A stretch of 38,912 nucleotides of DNA from an uncultured Clostridia bacterium (GCA_944386775.1 CALXCJ010000008.1:1-38912), one strand, 5' to 3'. Shown: positions 1 to 8,832, numbered from the stretch's first letter. Notes: generated by a model from the sequence alone, not told the origin. Numbers and translations: made by a program.

Positions 1-15
1 AAAGGAGGTATATAG

Positions 16-1494
16 ATGGAAAATACAAGATTGTATCAAGACATCGCAAAAAGGACTGATGGTGATATTTATGTTGGGGTCGTTGGTCCTGTTCGAACTG
101 GTAAATCTACTTTTATTAAAAAATTTATGGATTTACTTGTAATTCCCAATATTGATAATGAATACAAAAAAGAGCGTGCAAAAGATGAACTGCCACAAAG
201 CGCTTCTGGCAAAACTATAATGACTACTGAACCTAAATTTGTTCCAAATGAGGCTATAGAAATTACTTTAGATAATAACTTAAAATTTAAAACTCGTTTA
301 GTTGATTGTGTAGGTTACCTTGTAGATAATGCAATTGGCTACTTAGAAGATGATATGCCTAGAATGGTTAAAACTCCTTGGTCAGATGATGAAATGCCTT
401 TTGAGGAAGCTGCTGAAATTGGTACTAAAAAAGTAATTGAAGAACATTCTACTATTGGTATTTTAGTAACTACAGACGGAAGTTTTACAGATATTCCAAG
501 GGAAGATTATATTAAAGCTGAAGAAAGAGTTGTTTCTGAACTTAAAAATTTAAACAAACCTTTTATAATTATACTAAACTCTGCTGACCCAACATCTGAT
601 TATACTTTAGAACTTTCAAATAAACTTTCTGAAAAATATAAACAAACAGTTATCCCTTTAAATTGTTCTGAACTTTCTACAGATGATATTAATACTATAT
701 TTTCTAAGGTTTTATACGAATTTCCAGCCCAGCAAATTGCAATAAAACTTCCTAGATGGATTGACGCCTTAGACTCTTCACATCCTATAAAAACAGAATT
801 ATTTGAAGAAATAAAAAATGCTTTTGAAAATGTTTCTGTTTTAAAAGATGTAACTTCTTGCATACAAAAAATCTCTTCTACTGAAATTATCTTAAGAACA
901 AATGTAGATGATATAAAACTTGGAACTGGAAATGTTAATATTAGTATTGAATTAAAAGAAGAGCTATTTTATAAAGTACTTACTGAAATCACAGGAGTTA
1001 ATGTTACAAATGAAGGTGACTTATTTAGCATAATTTCAAATTTATCTACAGTTAAACAAAAATATGATAAAATAGCATATGCTTTAGAAGAAGTTGAAGC
1101 TAAAGGATATGGAATTGTTACTCCTACAATTGATGAGCTTGTTTTAGAAGAACCTGAAATGGTAAAACAAGGATCTAGATTTGGTGTTAAACTAAAAGCA
1201 ACTGCACCTTCAATTCACATGATAAAAACTAATGTAACAACAGAAGTTTCTCCTATAGTAGGCTCTGAAAAACAATCAGAAGAATTAGTAAATTACTTAC
1301 TTTCTGGTTTTGAAGATGACCCTAAAAAAATTTGGGAATCTAACATCTTTGGAAGAAGCTTACACGAACTTGTAAATGAAGGTCTTCAAGCAAAACTTTC
1401 AAAAATGCCAGAAGATGCTCAAATTAAGCTTCAAGAAACTTTGGAAAGAATTGTAAACGAAGGTAGTGGCGGATTAATTTGTATAATTCTTTAG
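16..1494 (+). CDS. spoIVA: Stage IV sporulation protein A (spore coat morphogenetic ATPase)
   Basis: SpoIVA is an ATP-hydrolysing protein that polymerises around the forespore and forms the basement layer on which the spore coat is built. The 492-residue product has the family's usual length. A P-loop of the form GPVRTGKST lies at about residues 24-32, and a Walker-B-like stretch RLVDCVGY sits near residue 95, followed by the typical GTPase-like core, a middle domain and the C-terminal region ending in a hydrophobic tail. The start is fixed by a near-perfect Shine-Dalgarno AAAGGAGGT at positions 1-9, six bases from ATG. Expression is expected in the mother cell under SigE, but the promoter lies outside the window. 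The stop codon abuts the foldback element at 1496. No in-frame CGG codon is present. Confidence 0.97.
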   Translation: MENTRLYQDIAKRTDGDIYVGVVGPVRTGKSTFIKKFMDLLVIPNIDNEYKKERAKDELPQSASGKTIMTTEPKFVPNEAIEITLDNNLKFKTRLVDCVGYLVDNAIGYLEDDMPRMVKTPWSDDEMPFEEAAEIGTKKVIEEHSTIGILVTTDGSFTDIPREDYIKAEERVVSELKNLNKPFIIILNSADPTSDYTLELSNKLSEKYKQTVIPLNCSELSTDDINTIFSKVLYEFPAQQIAIKLPRWIDALDSSHPIKTELFEEIKNAFENVSVLKDVTSCIQKISSTEIILRTNVDDIKLGTGNVNISIELKEELFYKVLTEITGVNVTNEGDLFSIISNLSTVKQKYDKIAYALEEVEAKGYGIVTPTIDELVLEEPEMVKQGSRFGVKLKATAPSIHMIKTNVTTEVSPIVGSEKQSEELVNYLLSGFEDDPKKIWESNIFGRSLHELVNEGLQAKLSKMPEDAQIKLQETLERIVNEGSGGLICIIL

Positions 1495-1495
1495 C

Positions 1496-1946
1496 CGGGA
1501 TAGAGGGACGGTCCTTGTTTTCCCGTTTTCCCGGGATTTTGGGGACGGACCTTTGAAAATTTTCTGGTGGGGCGGAACTTTTTACCTTTTTGGGGGGAGT
1601 CGCCTCCTGACACAGTTGGGGGATATGTTAAATATTTTTTTGGCTCTGTAACGGCTCAATTACATAATTAAGAAGTTCTAGGCGAAAAATTGGAACCTTT
1701 TTCTTCGCTAAAATTTTATTGAAATAAAATTTTACGGAACATTATTCCAATTATTTCGCAAAGAACTTCTAAATTATTCCATTTCGCACATTACAGAGCA
1801 AAAAAAATATTTAACATATCCCCCAACTGTGTCAGGAGGCGACTCCCCCCAAAAAGGTAAAAAGTTCCGCCCCACCAGAAAATTTTCAAAGGTCCGTCCC
1901 CAAAATCCCGGGAAAACGGGAAAACAAGGACCGTCCCTCTATCCCG
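1496..1946. mobile_element. 451-bp foldback/MITE-like element with ~145-bp near-perfect inverted arms
   Basis: The left arm (about 1496-1642) and right arm (about 1800-1946) are reverse complements over roughly 145 bases with almost no mismatch; beyond that the centre continues as an imperfect inverted repeat (for example AGAAGTTCTAGGCG near 1671 against the AAGAACTTCT side near 1763). The arms are GC-rich relative to the surroundings and begin with CGGGATAGAGGGACGGTCC. The element occupies the whole interval between the spoIVA stop (1492-1494) and the rlmN stop (1948-1950), so a transcript from either side would fold into one very long hairpin. No protein is encoded. Shorter relatives lie at 4504-4532 and 37811-37869. 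It is probably a non-autonomous element; it could also act as a bidirectional terminator. Confidence 0.8.
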
Positions 1947-1947
1947 A

Positions 1948-2970
1948 TTATTTTAGTGCTTTTCTTCTTAATTGCCCACATGCTGCATCTATGTCTGAAC
2001 CTAGTTCTCTTCTTATGGTTGCGACTATTCCGTGGTCATTTAAGTAATCTCTAAATTTTATTATATTTTCATTTGAGCTTTTTTGGTATGTTCCATTTTC
2101 TATTTTATTTATTGGTATTAAGTTTACGTGGCAAAGCATTCCTTTGAGTAACTGAGCAAGTCTTTTTGCATCTTCTAAGTTGTCATTATTTTCTTTTGCT
2201 AAGGCATATTCAAATGATATTCTTCTATTTGTTTTTGCTATATAATCTTTTGCAGCTTTAAGTAATTCTTCTATATTATAAGCATTATTTACTGGCATCA
2301 TTTTGCTTCTTTGCTCATTTGTTGTTGCATGTAAAGAGATTGATAATGTACATTGTATATTTTCTTCTGCAAGTTTATATATTTTAGGTACAATTCCACT
2401 TGTTGATATACTTATGTGTCTTGCTCCTATGTTTAAGGCTTTTGGGTTATTTATTATTCTTATTGCATTTACAACATTTTCATAGTTGTCTAAAGGTTCT
2501 CCTATTCCCATAAAAACTACGTTTGATATTTTTATGTTTTCATCTCTTTCTACTGCCATTATTTGTTCTACTATTTCTCCTGAACTTAAGTTTCTTATAA
2601 ATGGTATTCCTGTAGATGCACAAAATTTGCAACCCATTTTGCAACCTATTTGTGATGATACACATATGCTATATCCATAGTGATATTTCATTAATACTGT
2701 TTCTATTGCATTGCCATCTAGTACGTCAAATAAATATTTTATTGTTCCGTCTGATGCTATTTGCTTTTTTTGTATTTTGAATTCTTTTATTTCAAATGTT
2801 TCTTTTAGCTTTTTTCTTAATTCTAATGATAAATTTGTCATATCATCAAAATTTGATACTTTTTCTTCATATATCCATTTATATATTTGCTCTGCTCTAT
2901 ATGGCTTTTCGTTAATTTTTATTAGTTCTTCTTTTAGCTTTTCTATGCTATAATCTTTTATGTTTTTCAT
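1948..2970 (-). CDS. rlmN: 23S rRNA (A2503-C2) / tRNA (A37-C2) methyltransferase RlmN
   Basis: RlmN is a radical-SAM enzyme that methylates C2 of A2503 in 23S rRNA (and A37 of some tRNAs) through a methyl-cysteine intermediate. The 340-residue protein has the radical-SAM CxxxCxxC cluster motif as CKMGCKFC near residue 110, GIGEPLDN near residue 155, and a C-terminal region RRELGSDIDAACGQL carrying the conserved mechanistic cysteine. The length is standard. The start is supported by AAAGGAAA about seven bases upstream. It lies 13 bp after the small gene at 2984-3178 and is the last gene of the minus-strand run; its stop codon touches the foldback element. All residues needed for activity appear present. 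Confidence 0.97.
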   Translation of the reverse strand: MKNIKDYSIEKLKEELIKINEKPYRAEQIYKWIYEEKVSNFDDMTNLSLELRKKLKETFEIKEFKIQKKQIASDGTIKYLFDVLDGNAIETVLMKYHYGYSICVSSQIGCKMGCKFCASTGIPFIRNLSSGEIVEQIMAVERDENIKISNVVFMGIGEPLDNYENVVNAIRIINNPKALNIGARHISISTSGIVPKIYKLAEENIQCTLSISLHATTNEQRSKMMPVNNAYNIEELLKAAKDYIAKTNRRISFEYALAKENNDNLEDAKRLAQLLKGMLCHVNLIPINKIENGTYQKSSNENIIKFRDYLNDHGIVATIRRELGSDIDAACGQLRRKALK

Positions 2971-2983
2971 TGATTTCCTTTCA

Positions 2984-3178
2984 CTATTTTTTTTCTTTAT
3001 TAAATTTAATACTTTTTGGAATTATTATATTTTTAGGCCTATTAGTTTTCATAAGATTTTCAAATTCTTGCAATATTTTGTAATCTCTTCCATAAATAAT
3101 GTTTAAAATTTTTCTTCTTATTTTATCAAAAGCTGTTTCTTTAACAACTATTAGGCCTGTTTCTACTTTTTTTACCAT
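2984..3178 (-). CDS. Small basic hypothetical protein (64 aa)
   Basis: I do not recognise this protein. It is 64 residues long, lysine-rich and without membrane segments or cysteines, with a central stretch FDKIRRKILNIIYGRD. Reality is supported by an AAAGGAAAG Shine-Dalgarno eight bases before ATG, by tight spacing (25 bp after fprA, 13 bp before rlmN) on the same strand, and by codon use like its neighbours. It is presumably co-transcribed with fprA and rlmN. No function can be assigned. Confidence 0.7.
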   Translation of the reverse strand: MVKKVETGLIVVKETAFDKIRRKILNIIYGRDYKILQEFENLMKTNRPKNIIIPKSIKFNKEKK

Positions 3179-3203
3179 ATTTCTTTCCTTTTTAATTTAC
3201 ATA

Positions 3204-4388
3204 TTAAATTTCTGCAATACTTTCCCCATATTCTTGCAATCTTTTTTCTTCTTGTTCATCTGGTGTCCAAAAAACTCTAATTCCATCATTTATAATTTCT
3301 AGCCCTGCTTTTTTAAGTTCTTCTGTTATTAGTTTTACAGCTTCTCCGCTCCAACCATAGCTTCCAAACGCTGCTGCTTTTTTATCCTTTAGTTTCATTC
3401 CTCTAATCATTTCTAGAATTCCTGCAATTGAATGTAAATATCCATTATTTACTGTTGGTGATCCAACAAGTACTATTTTTGATTTAAAAACTTCTGTTAA
3501 TACATCTGTTTTGTCATCTTTTGCTGTATTCATTAATTTTATAGTTACGTTTTTGTCTTTATTTTGTATTCCTCTTGCTATGTTTTCTGCCATTTTTCTT
3601 GTGTCATTCCACATTGTGTCATATATTATTGTTATTTGGTTTTCTTTGTAATTGTTTGCCCATTCTAGATATTTTTCAATTATTTTTTCTGGATTTTTTC
3701 TCCAAATTAGTCCATGGCTTGGACATATCATGCTTATTTCTAAATTCATTGCTAAGATCTCATTTATTTTTTTTGTTACCATTAAACTAAATGGTGCTAA
3801 TATATTTGCATAATATTTTAGTGCTTCTTTAAATAAAAGGTCTTCTTCTACTTCATCTGCATATAAATGTTCTGATGCTAGATGCTCTCCGAATCCGTCA
3901 CTTGAGAAAAGTACTTTTTCTTTATCCATATATGCAAACATAGTGTCTGGCCAGTGTAGCATTGGTGCTTCTATAAATGTAATTGTGTTTTCTCCTAAAT
4001 TTAGTGTATCTCCTGTTTTTACTGGTATAAAGTTCCAGTCTTTGTGATATTGACCTTTTATTGATTTTATTCCATTTGCTGTGCAGTAGATTGGCACATT
4101 TGGAATTTTGTTCATAAGTTCTATTAATGCTCCACTATGGTCTACTTCTCCGTGCAATGCTATTATTGCATCTATTTTATTTAAAGGTATTTCTTCTTCT
4201 AGTTTAGATACATATTCTTTATCATATGGAAGCCATGCTGTGTCTATTAATACTGTTTTTTCGTCTCTTATTAGGTAACTATTGTATGATGAACCATTTA
4301 TTGTTGTAAATTCATCTCCATGGAATTTTTTTAGTTCCCAGTCTGTTTTTCCGACCCATGTTATTTTATCATTTATTTTTTTTGACAT
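3204..4388 (-). CDS. fprA: FprA-type flavodiiron protein (O2/NO reductase)
   Basis: Flavodiiron proteins reduce O2 to water and/or NO to N2O and protect anaerobes. The 394-residue protein has the standard two-domain build: an N-terminal metallo-beta-lactamase-like domain with the diiron ligand motif HGEVDHSG near residue 80 and further ligands in MLHWPDTMF and the SHGLIWR region, then a flavodoxin domain from about residue 255 with an FMN-binding T/S-rich loop (IIYDTMWNDTRKMA) and GSYGWSG. No C-terminal rubredoxin or NADH domain is present, so this is a class A protein that depends on a separate rubredoxin. The start has a GGAGAGGGAAATG-type Shine-Dalgarno. It is cytoplasmic and heads a short operon with the 64-aa gene and rlmN. 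Confidence 0.95.
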   Translation of the reverse strand: MSKKINDKITWVGKTDWELKKFHGDEFTTINGSSYNSYLIRDEKTVLIDTAWLPYDKEYVSKLEEEIPLNKIDAIIALHGEVDHSGALIELMNKIPNVPIYCTANGIKSIKGQYHKDWNFIPVKTGDTLNLGENTITFIEAPMLHWPDTMFAYMDKEKVLFSSDGFGEHLASEHLYADEVEEDLLFKEALKYYANILAPFSLMVTKKINEILAMNLEISMICPSHGLIWRKNPEKIIEKYLEWANNYKENQITIIYDTMWNDTRKMAENIARGIQNKDKNVTIKLMNTAKDDKTDVLTEVFKSKIVLVGSPTVNNGYLHSIAGILEMIRGMKLKDKKAAAFGSYGWSGEAVKLITEELKKAGLEIINDGIRVFWTPDEQEEKRLQEYGESIAEI

Positions 4389-4436
4389 TTCCCTCTCTCC
4401 TTTTTGTTTTTTTCTATTTTACTATATTAACCAGAA

Positions 4437-4460
4437 AATGGCAAGAATATTCTCGCCATT
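4437..4460. terminator. 24-bp near-perfect palindrome between DUF6320-like gene and fprA
   Basis: AATGGCAAGAAT is followed directly by a near-perfect reverse complement (ATTCTCGCCATT), giving a 12-bp stem with one mismatch. On the + side it is followed by TTATTTGTTTTTT; on the minus strand it lies downstream of the 4534 gene and upstream of fprA without a clean T run. It may be a weak terminator or an operator. Confidence 0.4.
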
Positions 4461-4503
4461 TATTTGTTTTTTAATCATTTTCTACCACTTGGTTGCCACC
4501 CTT

Positions 4504-4532
4504 CGGGATTGAGGGACGGTCCCTCAATCCCG
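4504..4532. repeat. 29-bp perfect palindrome of the CGGGAT/GGGACGGTCC family
   Basis: CGGGATTGAGGGAC, a central G/C base and the exact reverse complement form a 14-bp perfect stem. The end CCCGATTA abuts the stop codon of the minus-strand gene (4534-4536) exactly as the large foldback element abuts the rlmN stop. It resembles the outer 20 bases of that element, so it is a minimal member of the same family. Confidence 0.75.
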
Positions 4533-4533
4533 A

Positions 4534-5097
4534 TTACAAATGAAACTTCCTAACAACTGCATCTTTCACATCTTTCGCACACAAGCAAACTGTTAAAACA
4601 AAATTCAAAAGTGAAATTCCAATTGCGACATAGCTCAATATATTATTATCTATCATATGTTTTGCAATAAAATAAATAGGTAGCATACTAAAAACACAAA
4701 TTATAAGTTGGTATATAGCATATCTTATATATTTCCTATAGCTTACTATTGTAAGTACAAACATTGTAATATTTGCAATTATAATTATAATTGGAATTGA
4801 GTATTGAAGTGACCACCCTGAAAATCCTATTTTATAATCTATATATGTTGTTAAAATTGAAATTGCTATACATTGCACTAATACATGCCCTGCAATATTT
4901 ATATTTTTATTTATTGAATATATAACAGTTACCCAAGCATATATAATCCCTGCATTTGCAAGTGCTGCCCAATGAACATTACCATTGCTTAAATGATTTA
5001 TTAAGATTAAAATAAGTGCAATTATTATTGAACAAATTAGTAAACTTAAGGTGATTACATTTTGCTTTTTACTGCTTAGTTTTTGTGGATATAACAT
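4534..5097 (-). CDS. DUF6320-like six-helix membrane protein
   Basis: The 187-residue product is almost entirely membrane: about six hydrophobic segments (residues 17-33, 43-60, 68-84, 95-118, 127-145, 152-173) separated by short loops. Its placement immediately behind an alcohol-acetyltransferase-like gene is the usual arrangement of DUF6320 proteins in Firmicutes, and its aromatic/tryptophan-bearing loops fit; the zinc ribbon often seen at the N-terminus of that family is absent here. The start overlaps the 3' end of the acyltransferase gene by 29 bases, which implies translational coupling and a shared role. The biochemical function is unknown. Confidence 0.65.
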   Translation of the reverse strand: MLYPQKLSSKKQNVITLSLLICSIIIALILILINHLSNGNVHWAALANAGIIYAWVTVIYSINKNINIAGHVLVQCIAISILTTYIDYKIGFSGWSLQYSIPIIIIIANITMFVLTIVSYRKYIRYAIYQLIICVFSMLPIYFIAKHMIDNNILSYVAIGISLLNFVLTVCLCAKDVKDAVVRKFHL

Positions 5098-6493
5098 CTA
5101 AAACACCATTACTTTCTATATTAACTTTTATTCCTTGATTTTGCAAAGTAGAGCAAAATCTTTTTTCTATATTTGCATCATCTAATATTGATGTAAATGT
5201 AAATACTATTTTATTTTCAAATGAACAAGCTGAACATTTTATTTTTTCAACAGGTTCTGGTGCAATTAGCATTAAGAAACTATCTATATATTTTTTGTAT
5301 TTTCCAATAATACCTATTCTTCCTATATTTGAAAATGTTGTTGTTGTGTATTTTCTTATTTCAATATAACTTAGTCTTACTATAGGCTTTTTTAATACTA
5401 ATGGAATTAGTTTTATAAATGGATTTATTCCTAATTTAACATTTGCTGACATTGTTTTTTGTATTTCTTCTTCTGTTAGCTTTTTTTGGAATTCTTTTTT
5501 TACTAAATCTAATATTTTTTCGAAAATATTATTATTTTCTATATTAGCACTTTTGGACTGAGTTTCGGTATTATTGTTTTCTATATTGGTATTTTTTATC
5601 TGAGTTTCTGCATTATTACTGCTTTTTTCCGTACTTGTATCAGCTATTATTTTTTCCATATTTACTTCAACTGTCAAATATGAGAAAAAGTTTGACATTG
5701 TATTAGATGGAAAATATTTTTTTAAATTTACTGGTATGCATACTTTTATTGGTCTTTTTCTATTTTTCTTGTTTGATTTTTTGTAGTTTTCTTGGTATAT
5801 TGAGTAGATTAATACTGCTGTTAAATACTGTGTTACTGTTGCTTCATTTTTCTTTGCAATTGCCTTTAATTCTTCCAAATTTATATATTCGTGTATTGCT
5901 GAAATTGCTCCTAATTTTATTTTTGGACCTTTTAATTTGTATGCTTTTTTTGTACTATTATTATTTTTAGCTTTTTTGTCATAATTTTTTATGTAACTGT
6001 CTTCTGCGGAAAATTCTACTTTTCTTTGAAGTCTTATCTCTTCTTTAAATTCTTCTTTATGTGCTTGTTCTATGTAGTTATATATTATTTCTCTAAAAAA
6101 TGTTAGTCCGCTGTTTCCATCTGTTAATGAATGGAATATGTCTATATTTATTTTTTGGTCAAAATATGTTACTTTGAATAAGTAATTATTGTTTGTTTCA
6201 GGTCTAATATATTTACAAGGATATTCTTTTTCTTCTTCTATTATTGGGTCTTTTGCATTATATTCAAGGTAATTCCAAAAGAATCCATTCTTTAGGCTTA
6301 CTTTAAATATTTTATATTTTTCAAGTGATATCTTTACTGCATCTTCTAATATTTTAGGGTTAATTTTTTCGTTTAATACTGCTGATAGTCTAAATACTGT
6401 ACTATATTTTTTTCCCCCTGATATTGGGAAAATTTTGGCTGAATTATCTAGTTTTCTCCATTCTAAATATCTATTTTTTTTATTTTTTAACAT
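5069..6493 (-). CDS. Condensation/alcohol-acetyltransferase-like acyltransferase
   Basis: The protein (474 residues from the chosen ATG) has the BAHD/condensation-domain fold signature: FHSLTDGNSG near residue 125 corresponds to the HxxxDG active site (the first of the two histidines of the HHxxxDG form is replaced), and a downstream FSNIGRIG stretch resembles the DFGWG-type structural motif. Such enzymes transfer acyl groups to alcohols or amines; the substrate cannot be told. The start at 6493 is preferred over an in-frame ATG 36 bases upstream because AAAGGAAAG lies eight bases before it and the upstream ATG is inside hemW. A 42-bp tandem duplication in the coding region gives an Asn/Thr-rich insert at about residues 300-330. 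It is coupled to the membrane protein downstream. Confidence 0.75.
   Translation of the reverse strand: MLKNKKNRYLEWRKLDNSAKIFPISGGKKYSTVFRLSAVLNEKINPKILEDAVKISLEKYKIFKVSLKNGFFWNYLEYNAKDPIIEEEKEYPCKYIRPETNNNYLFKVTYFDQKINIDIFHSLTDGNSGLTFFREIIYNYIEQAHKEEFKEEIRLQRKVEFSAEDSYIKNYDKKAKNNNSTKKAYKLKGPKIKLGAISAIHEYINLEELKAIAKKNEATVTQYLTAVLIYSIYQENYKKSNKKNRKRPIKVCIPVNLKKYFPSNTMSNFFSYLTVEVNMEKIIADTSTEKSSNNAETQIKNTNIENNNTETQSKSANIENNNIFEKILDLVKKEFQKKLTEEEIQKTMSANVKLGINPFIKLIPLVLKKPIVRLSYIEIRKYTTTTFSNIGRIGIIGKYKKYIDSFLMLIAPEPVEKIKCSACSFENKIVFTFTSILDDANIEKRFCSTLQNQGIKVNIESNGVLDVISTKTKQ
5529..5612. repeat. 42-bp tandem duplication inside the acyltransferase gene
   Basis: Two adjacent 42-bp copies (5529-5570 and 5571-5612) encode consecutive 14-residue units of the form xETQxKxxNIENNN. 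The unit is in frame and lies in a low-complexity linker outside the conserved motifs. Confidence 0.8.
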
Positions 6494-6506
6494 TTTTATC
6501 TTTCCT

Positions 6507-7721
6507 TTATATAAATTCTTCCCATACAATATTTGCTAAATCTAGGCCTTTTCTTGTTAATCTAATTGTATCTAAATCTATTTCAATTAATTTTTCATCT
6601 GCAAGTTTTGCAAGTTCTTTTTTAAATAAAAATATTGGGTTTTCGTAAAATTTCTGCTTGAATTTAGAGATGCTAACTCCGTCTATTTTTCTAAGCCCAA
6701 GTAGCATATACTCTTTTTCTTCATCTTCTTTATTTTGGATTTCGTTTATTGTTTTTATTCCTATTTTTATTGGTAAGTTTGATTTGTTATATATTTTTTT
6801 ATATTCTTCATTTGGCTCTTTAGTGCTTGTGTTTAAATATTCTTTTAGATTAATTGTATTTGACATTCTAACTTTGTCTATATATGAATGTGCTGCAATT
6901 CCAAATCCTATATATTCCTTTTGTTCCCAGCAATTACTATTATGCTTAGATTCATATCCTGGTATAGCAAAATTAGATATTTCATAATGTTTGTATCCTG
7001 CAAGTTCTAATTTGTTTTTTACATATTCATATTGCATTCTTTCTGTTTCATCATCTGGAAGTTTTAGTTTATTTTCTTCTAACATTTTTTCAAACTTTGT
7101 ATTTTCTTCTATTATTAGTGAATATACTGATATATGTTTTGGCTTTGGATTTAAGTTTATTACTTTTTCTATTGATTCTTTTATATCTTCTATTGTTTGT
7201 TTTGGAAGTCCTATCATTAAATCTACATTTATATTTTTAAATCCCGCTTCTTTTATTAGATTATAACTTTTTTCAAAATCTTCTAAACTATGTATTCTTC
7301 CTATATTTTTTAGTAGTTCATTGTTGGTTGTTTGTAATCCTATACTAATTCTATTTATCCCAGCCTCTTTATAGTCTTTTAATTTTTGCATGGTTATTGT
7401 TCCTGGGTTTATTTCAATCGTTATCTCTTTTTTGTTTTCTTCTGTACCTGCATTTATTGATTTTATTTCTTTTAAAATTTCTACTATACCAGAACTTTCT
7501 ATGCTAGATGGTGTTCCTCCTCCGATATATATTGTAGTTATATTATATCTTTTAATTATATGTTTTTGTGCTTGTATTTCTTCTTTAATTTTTTGTATAT
7601 ATTCTTTTTGAATGCTAAATTTATCACTATATGATATAAAGTCACAATAATAGCATTTTTTTATACAGAATGGAATATGTATATATATTCCTAATTCTGG
7701 CTTTTCAGAATTTGTGTTCAT
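6507..7721 (-). CDS. hemW: Heme chaperone HemW / coproporphyrinogen III oxidase-like radical SAM protein
   Basis: HemW is a radical-SAM protein related to HemN that binds heme and is thought to deliver it to respiratory proteins. From the chosen start it has 404 residues: IYIHIPFCIKKCYYCDF near the N-terminus carries the CxxxCxxC cluster motif, then GGGTPS, INPGTI, GLPKQT and the HemN C-terminal domain with a CWEQKEYIGFGIAAHSY block. The N-terminal 'F' in CYYCDF is the HemW pattern. The start at 7721 is chosen over an ATG at 7748 because GAAAGGA lies eight bases upstream; the earlier ATG overlaps the preceding stop without a Shine-Dalgarno. It sits between whiA and the acyltransferase. Confidence 0.93.
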   Translation of the reverse strand: MNTNSEKPELGIYIHIPFCIKKCYYCDFISYSDKFSIQKEYIQKIKEEIQAQKHIIKRYNITTIYIGGGTPSSIESSGIVEILKEIKSINAGTEENKKEITIEINPGTITMQKLKDYKEAGINRISIGLQTTNNELLKNIGRIHSLEDFEKSYNLIKEAGFKNINVDLMIGLPKQTIEDIKESIEKVINLNPKPKHISVYSLIIEENTKFEKMLEENKLKLPDDETERMQYEYVKNKLELAGYKHYEISNFAIPGYESKHNSNCWEQKEYIGFGIAAHSYIDKVRMSNTINLKEYLNTSTKEPNEEYKKIYNKSNLPIKIGIKTINEIQNKEDEEKEYMLLGLRKIDGVSISKFKQKFYENPIFLFKKELAKLADEKLIEIDLDTIRLTRKGLDLANIVWEEFI

Positions 7722-7749
7722 TCTTGTGTTCCTTTCAATTAGATTCATT

Positions 7750-8772
7750 TTAACTATTTTTTGCTATATCTATTATTTTTTTTAATCTATAATTTACCCC
7801 TGATTTTCCTATTGGCTTTTTTAAGAGCTTTCCTAGTTCTATTAAATTCATATTTGGATTTTCTAACCTTAATGTTGCAATTTCTTTTAAGTTGTCATTT
7901 AATTTATTAAATTGTCCTGTCTCTTTTAGTTTTCTGATTGCTTCTATTTGCTCTACTGATGCATTTATGGTTTTAGATAAATTTGCTGTTTGGCAATTTA
8001 CTATTCTGTTTACTTTTCCTCTCATTTCTCGTTTTACACGTATTTCTTCAAAGTTCATCATTCCTTTACTTGCTCCCATAAGTGCTAATAAATTTGATAT
8101 TTCTTCTCCTTCTTTTAGATATATTGTGTATTTATTTTTGCCCTCTAGCATTTTTGGGGTTATTCCTAACTCTTTCATTATTTGTAATATATATTCTAGA
8201 TTTTTTTTATTTGAAAAATTTATTTCTAAATGATATTTTTTCTCTGGATTGTTTATTGAGCCTGCTCCTAAAAAAGCTCCTCTTATAATGCATTTTTTAT
8301 TTTCTATTTTATTTCCATTTTTTTGTTCTTTTTTGCTTTCTTTTTTATTTTCTACTTTGTTTTCTTTTTTATCCTCTACTTTGTTTTCGTTTCTATTTTT
8401 ATTTTCTTTTGTTTGCTCATTTTCTTCATTTATTGTGTTTTTACTTGCTACTACTTCTTCATCTACTATGTTTCCACTTGCTACTATTTCTCCATTTTCT
8501 ATCTTTATAAAGTTTACATCTTTTATTTTTAATGTTATTACAAATAAATTTCCTTCCATTTCTATTTTGTGTTTTATATTTAAATTTGATAATAACTTAG
8601 AGAATCTATTTATATTATATTCATTTTCTGTAGAATATTTTATTTTACTATGTGCTACTATTTTAGGATTGTTTGATAGTAAATACCCTAATAATTCATA
8701 TTTTAGTGCTTCTTTATTTTTTAAGTTGTTTATTTTGCTTAGTTCTTGTTTTATTTCTGATGAAAAAGACAT
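7750..8772 (-). CDS. whiA: DNA-binding protein WhiA with a charged linker insertion
   Basis: WhiA combines a degenerate LAGLIDADG homing-endonuclease fold with a C-terminal helix-turn-helix and influences cell division and chromosome segregation in Firmicutes. Visible landmarks are MSFSSEIKQEL at the start, RGAFLGAGSINNPEKKYHLE at about residues 164-183, and the C-terminal block VNCQTANLSKT plus an HTH-like segment in the last 80 residues. At 340 residues it is longer than usual; the excess is a Lys/Glu/Asn-rich, probably disordered insert at about residues 95-158 between the two halves of the LAGLIDADG domain. It lies between prmC and hemW rather than next to yvcK/rapZ. Confidence 0.93.
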   Translation of the reverse strand: MSFSSEIKQELSKINNLKNKEALKYELLGYLLSNNPKIVAHSKIKYSTENEYNINRFSKLLSNLNIKHKIEMEGNLFVITLKIKDVNFIKIENGEIVASGNIVDEEVVASKNTINEENEQTKENKNRNENKVEDKKENKVENKKESKKEQKNGNKIENKKCIIRGAFLGAGSINNPEKKYHLEINFSNKKNLEYILQIMKELGITPKMLEGKNKYTIYLKEGEEISNLLALMGASKGMMNFEEIRVKREMRGKVNRIVNCQTANLSKTINASVEQIEAIRKLKETGQFNKLNDNLKEIATLRLENPNMNLIELGKLLKKPIGKSGVNYRLKKIIDIAKNS

Positions 8773-8832
8773 TTTTTTATCCTTTCTCTTTTTTATTTTA
8801 ATTTATGATTTTAGTTATGGCTTAAGTTATTT

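Noticed and set aside
1829..2047. 72-codon + strand frame across the foldback element
   Set aside because: It lies in the inverted-repeat arm and runs antisense into rlmN; no ribosome site or family match.
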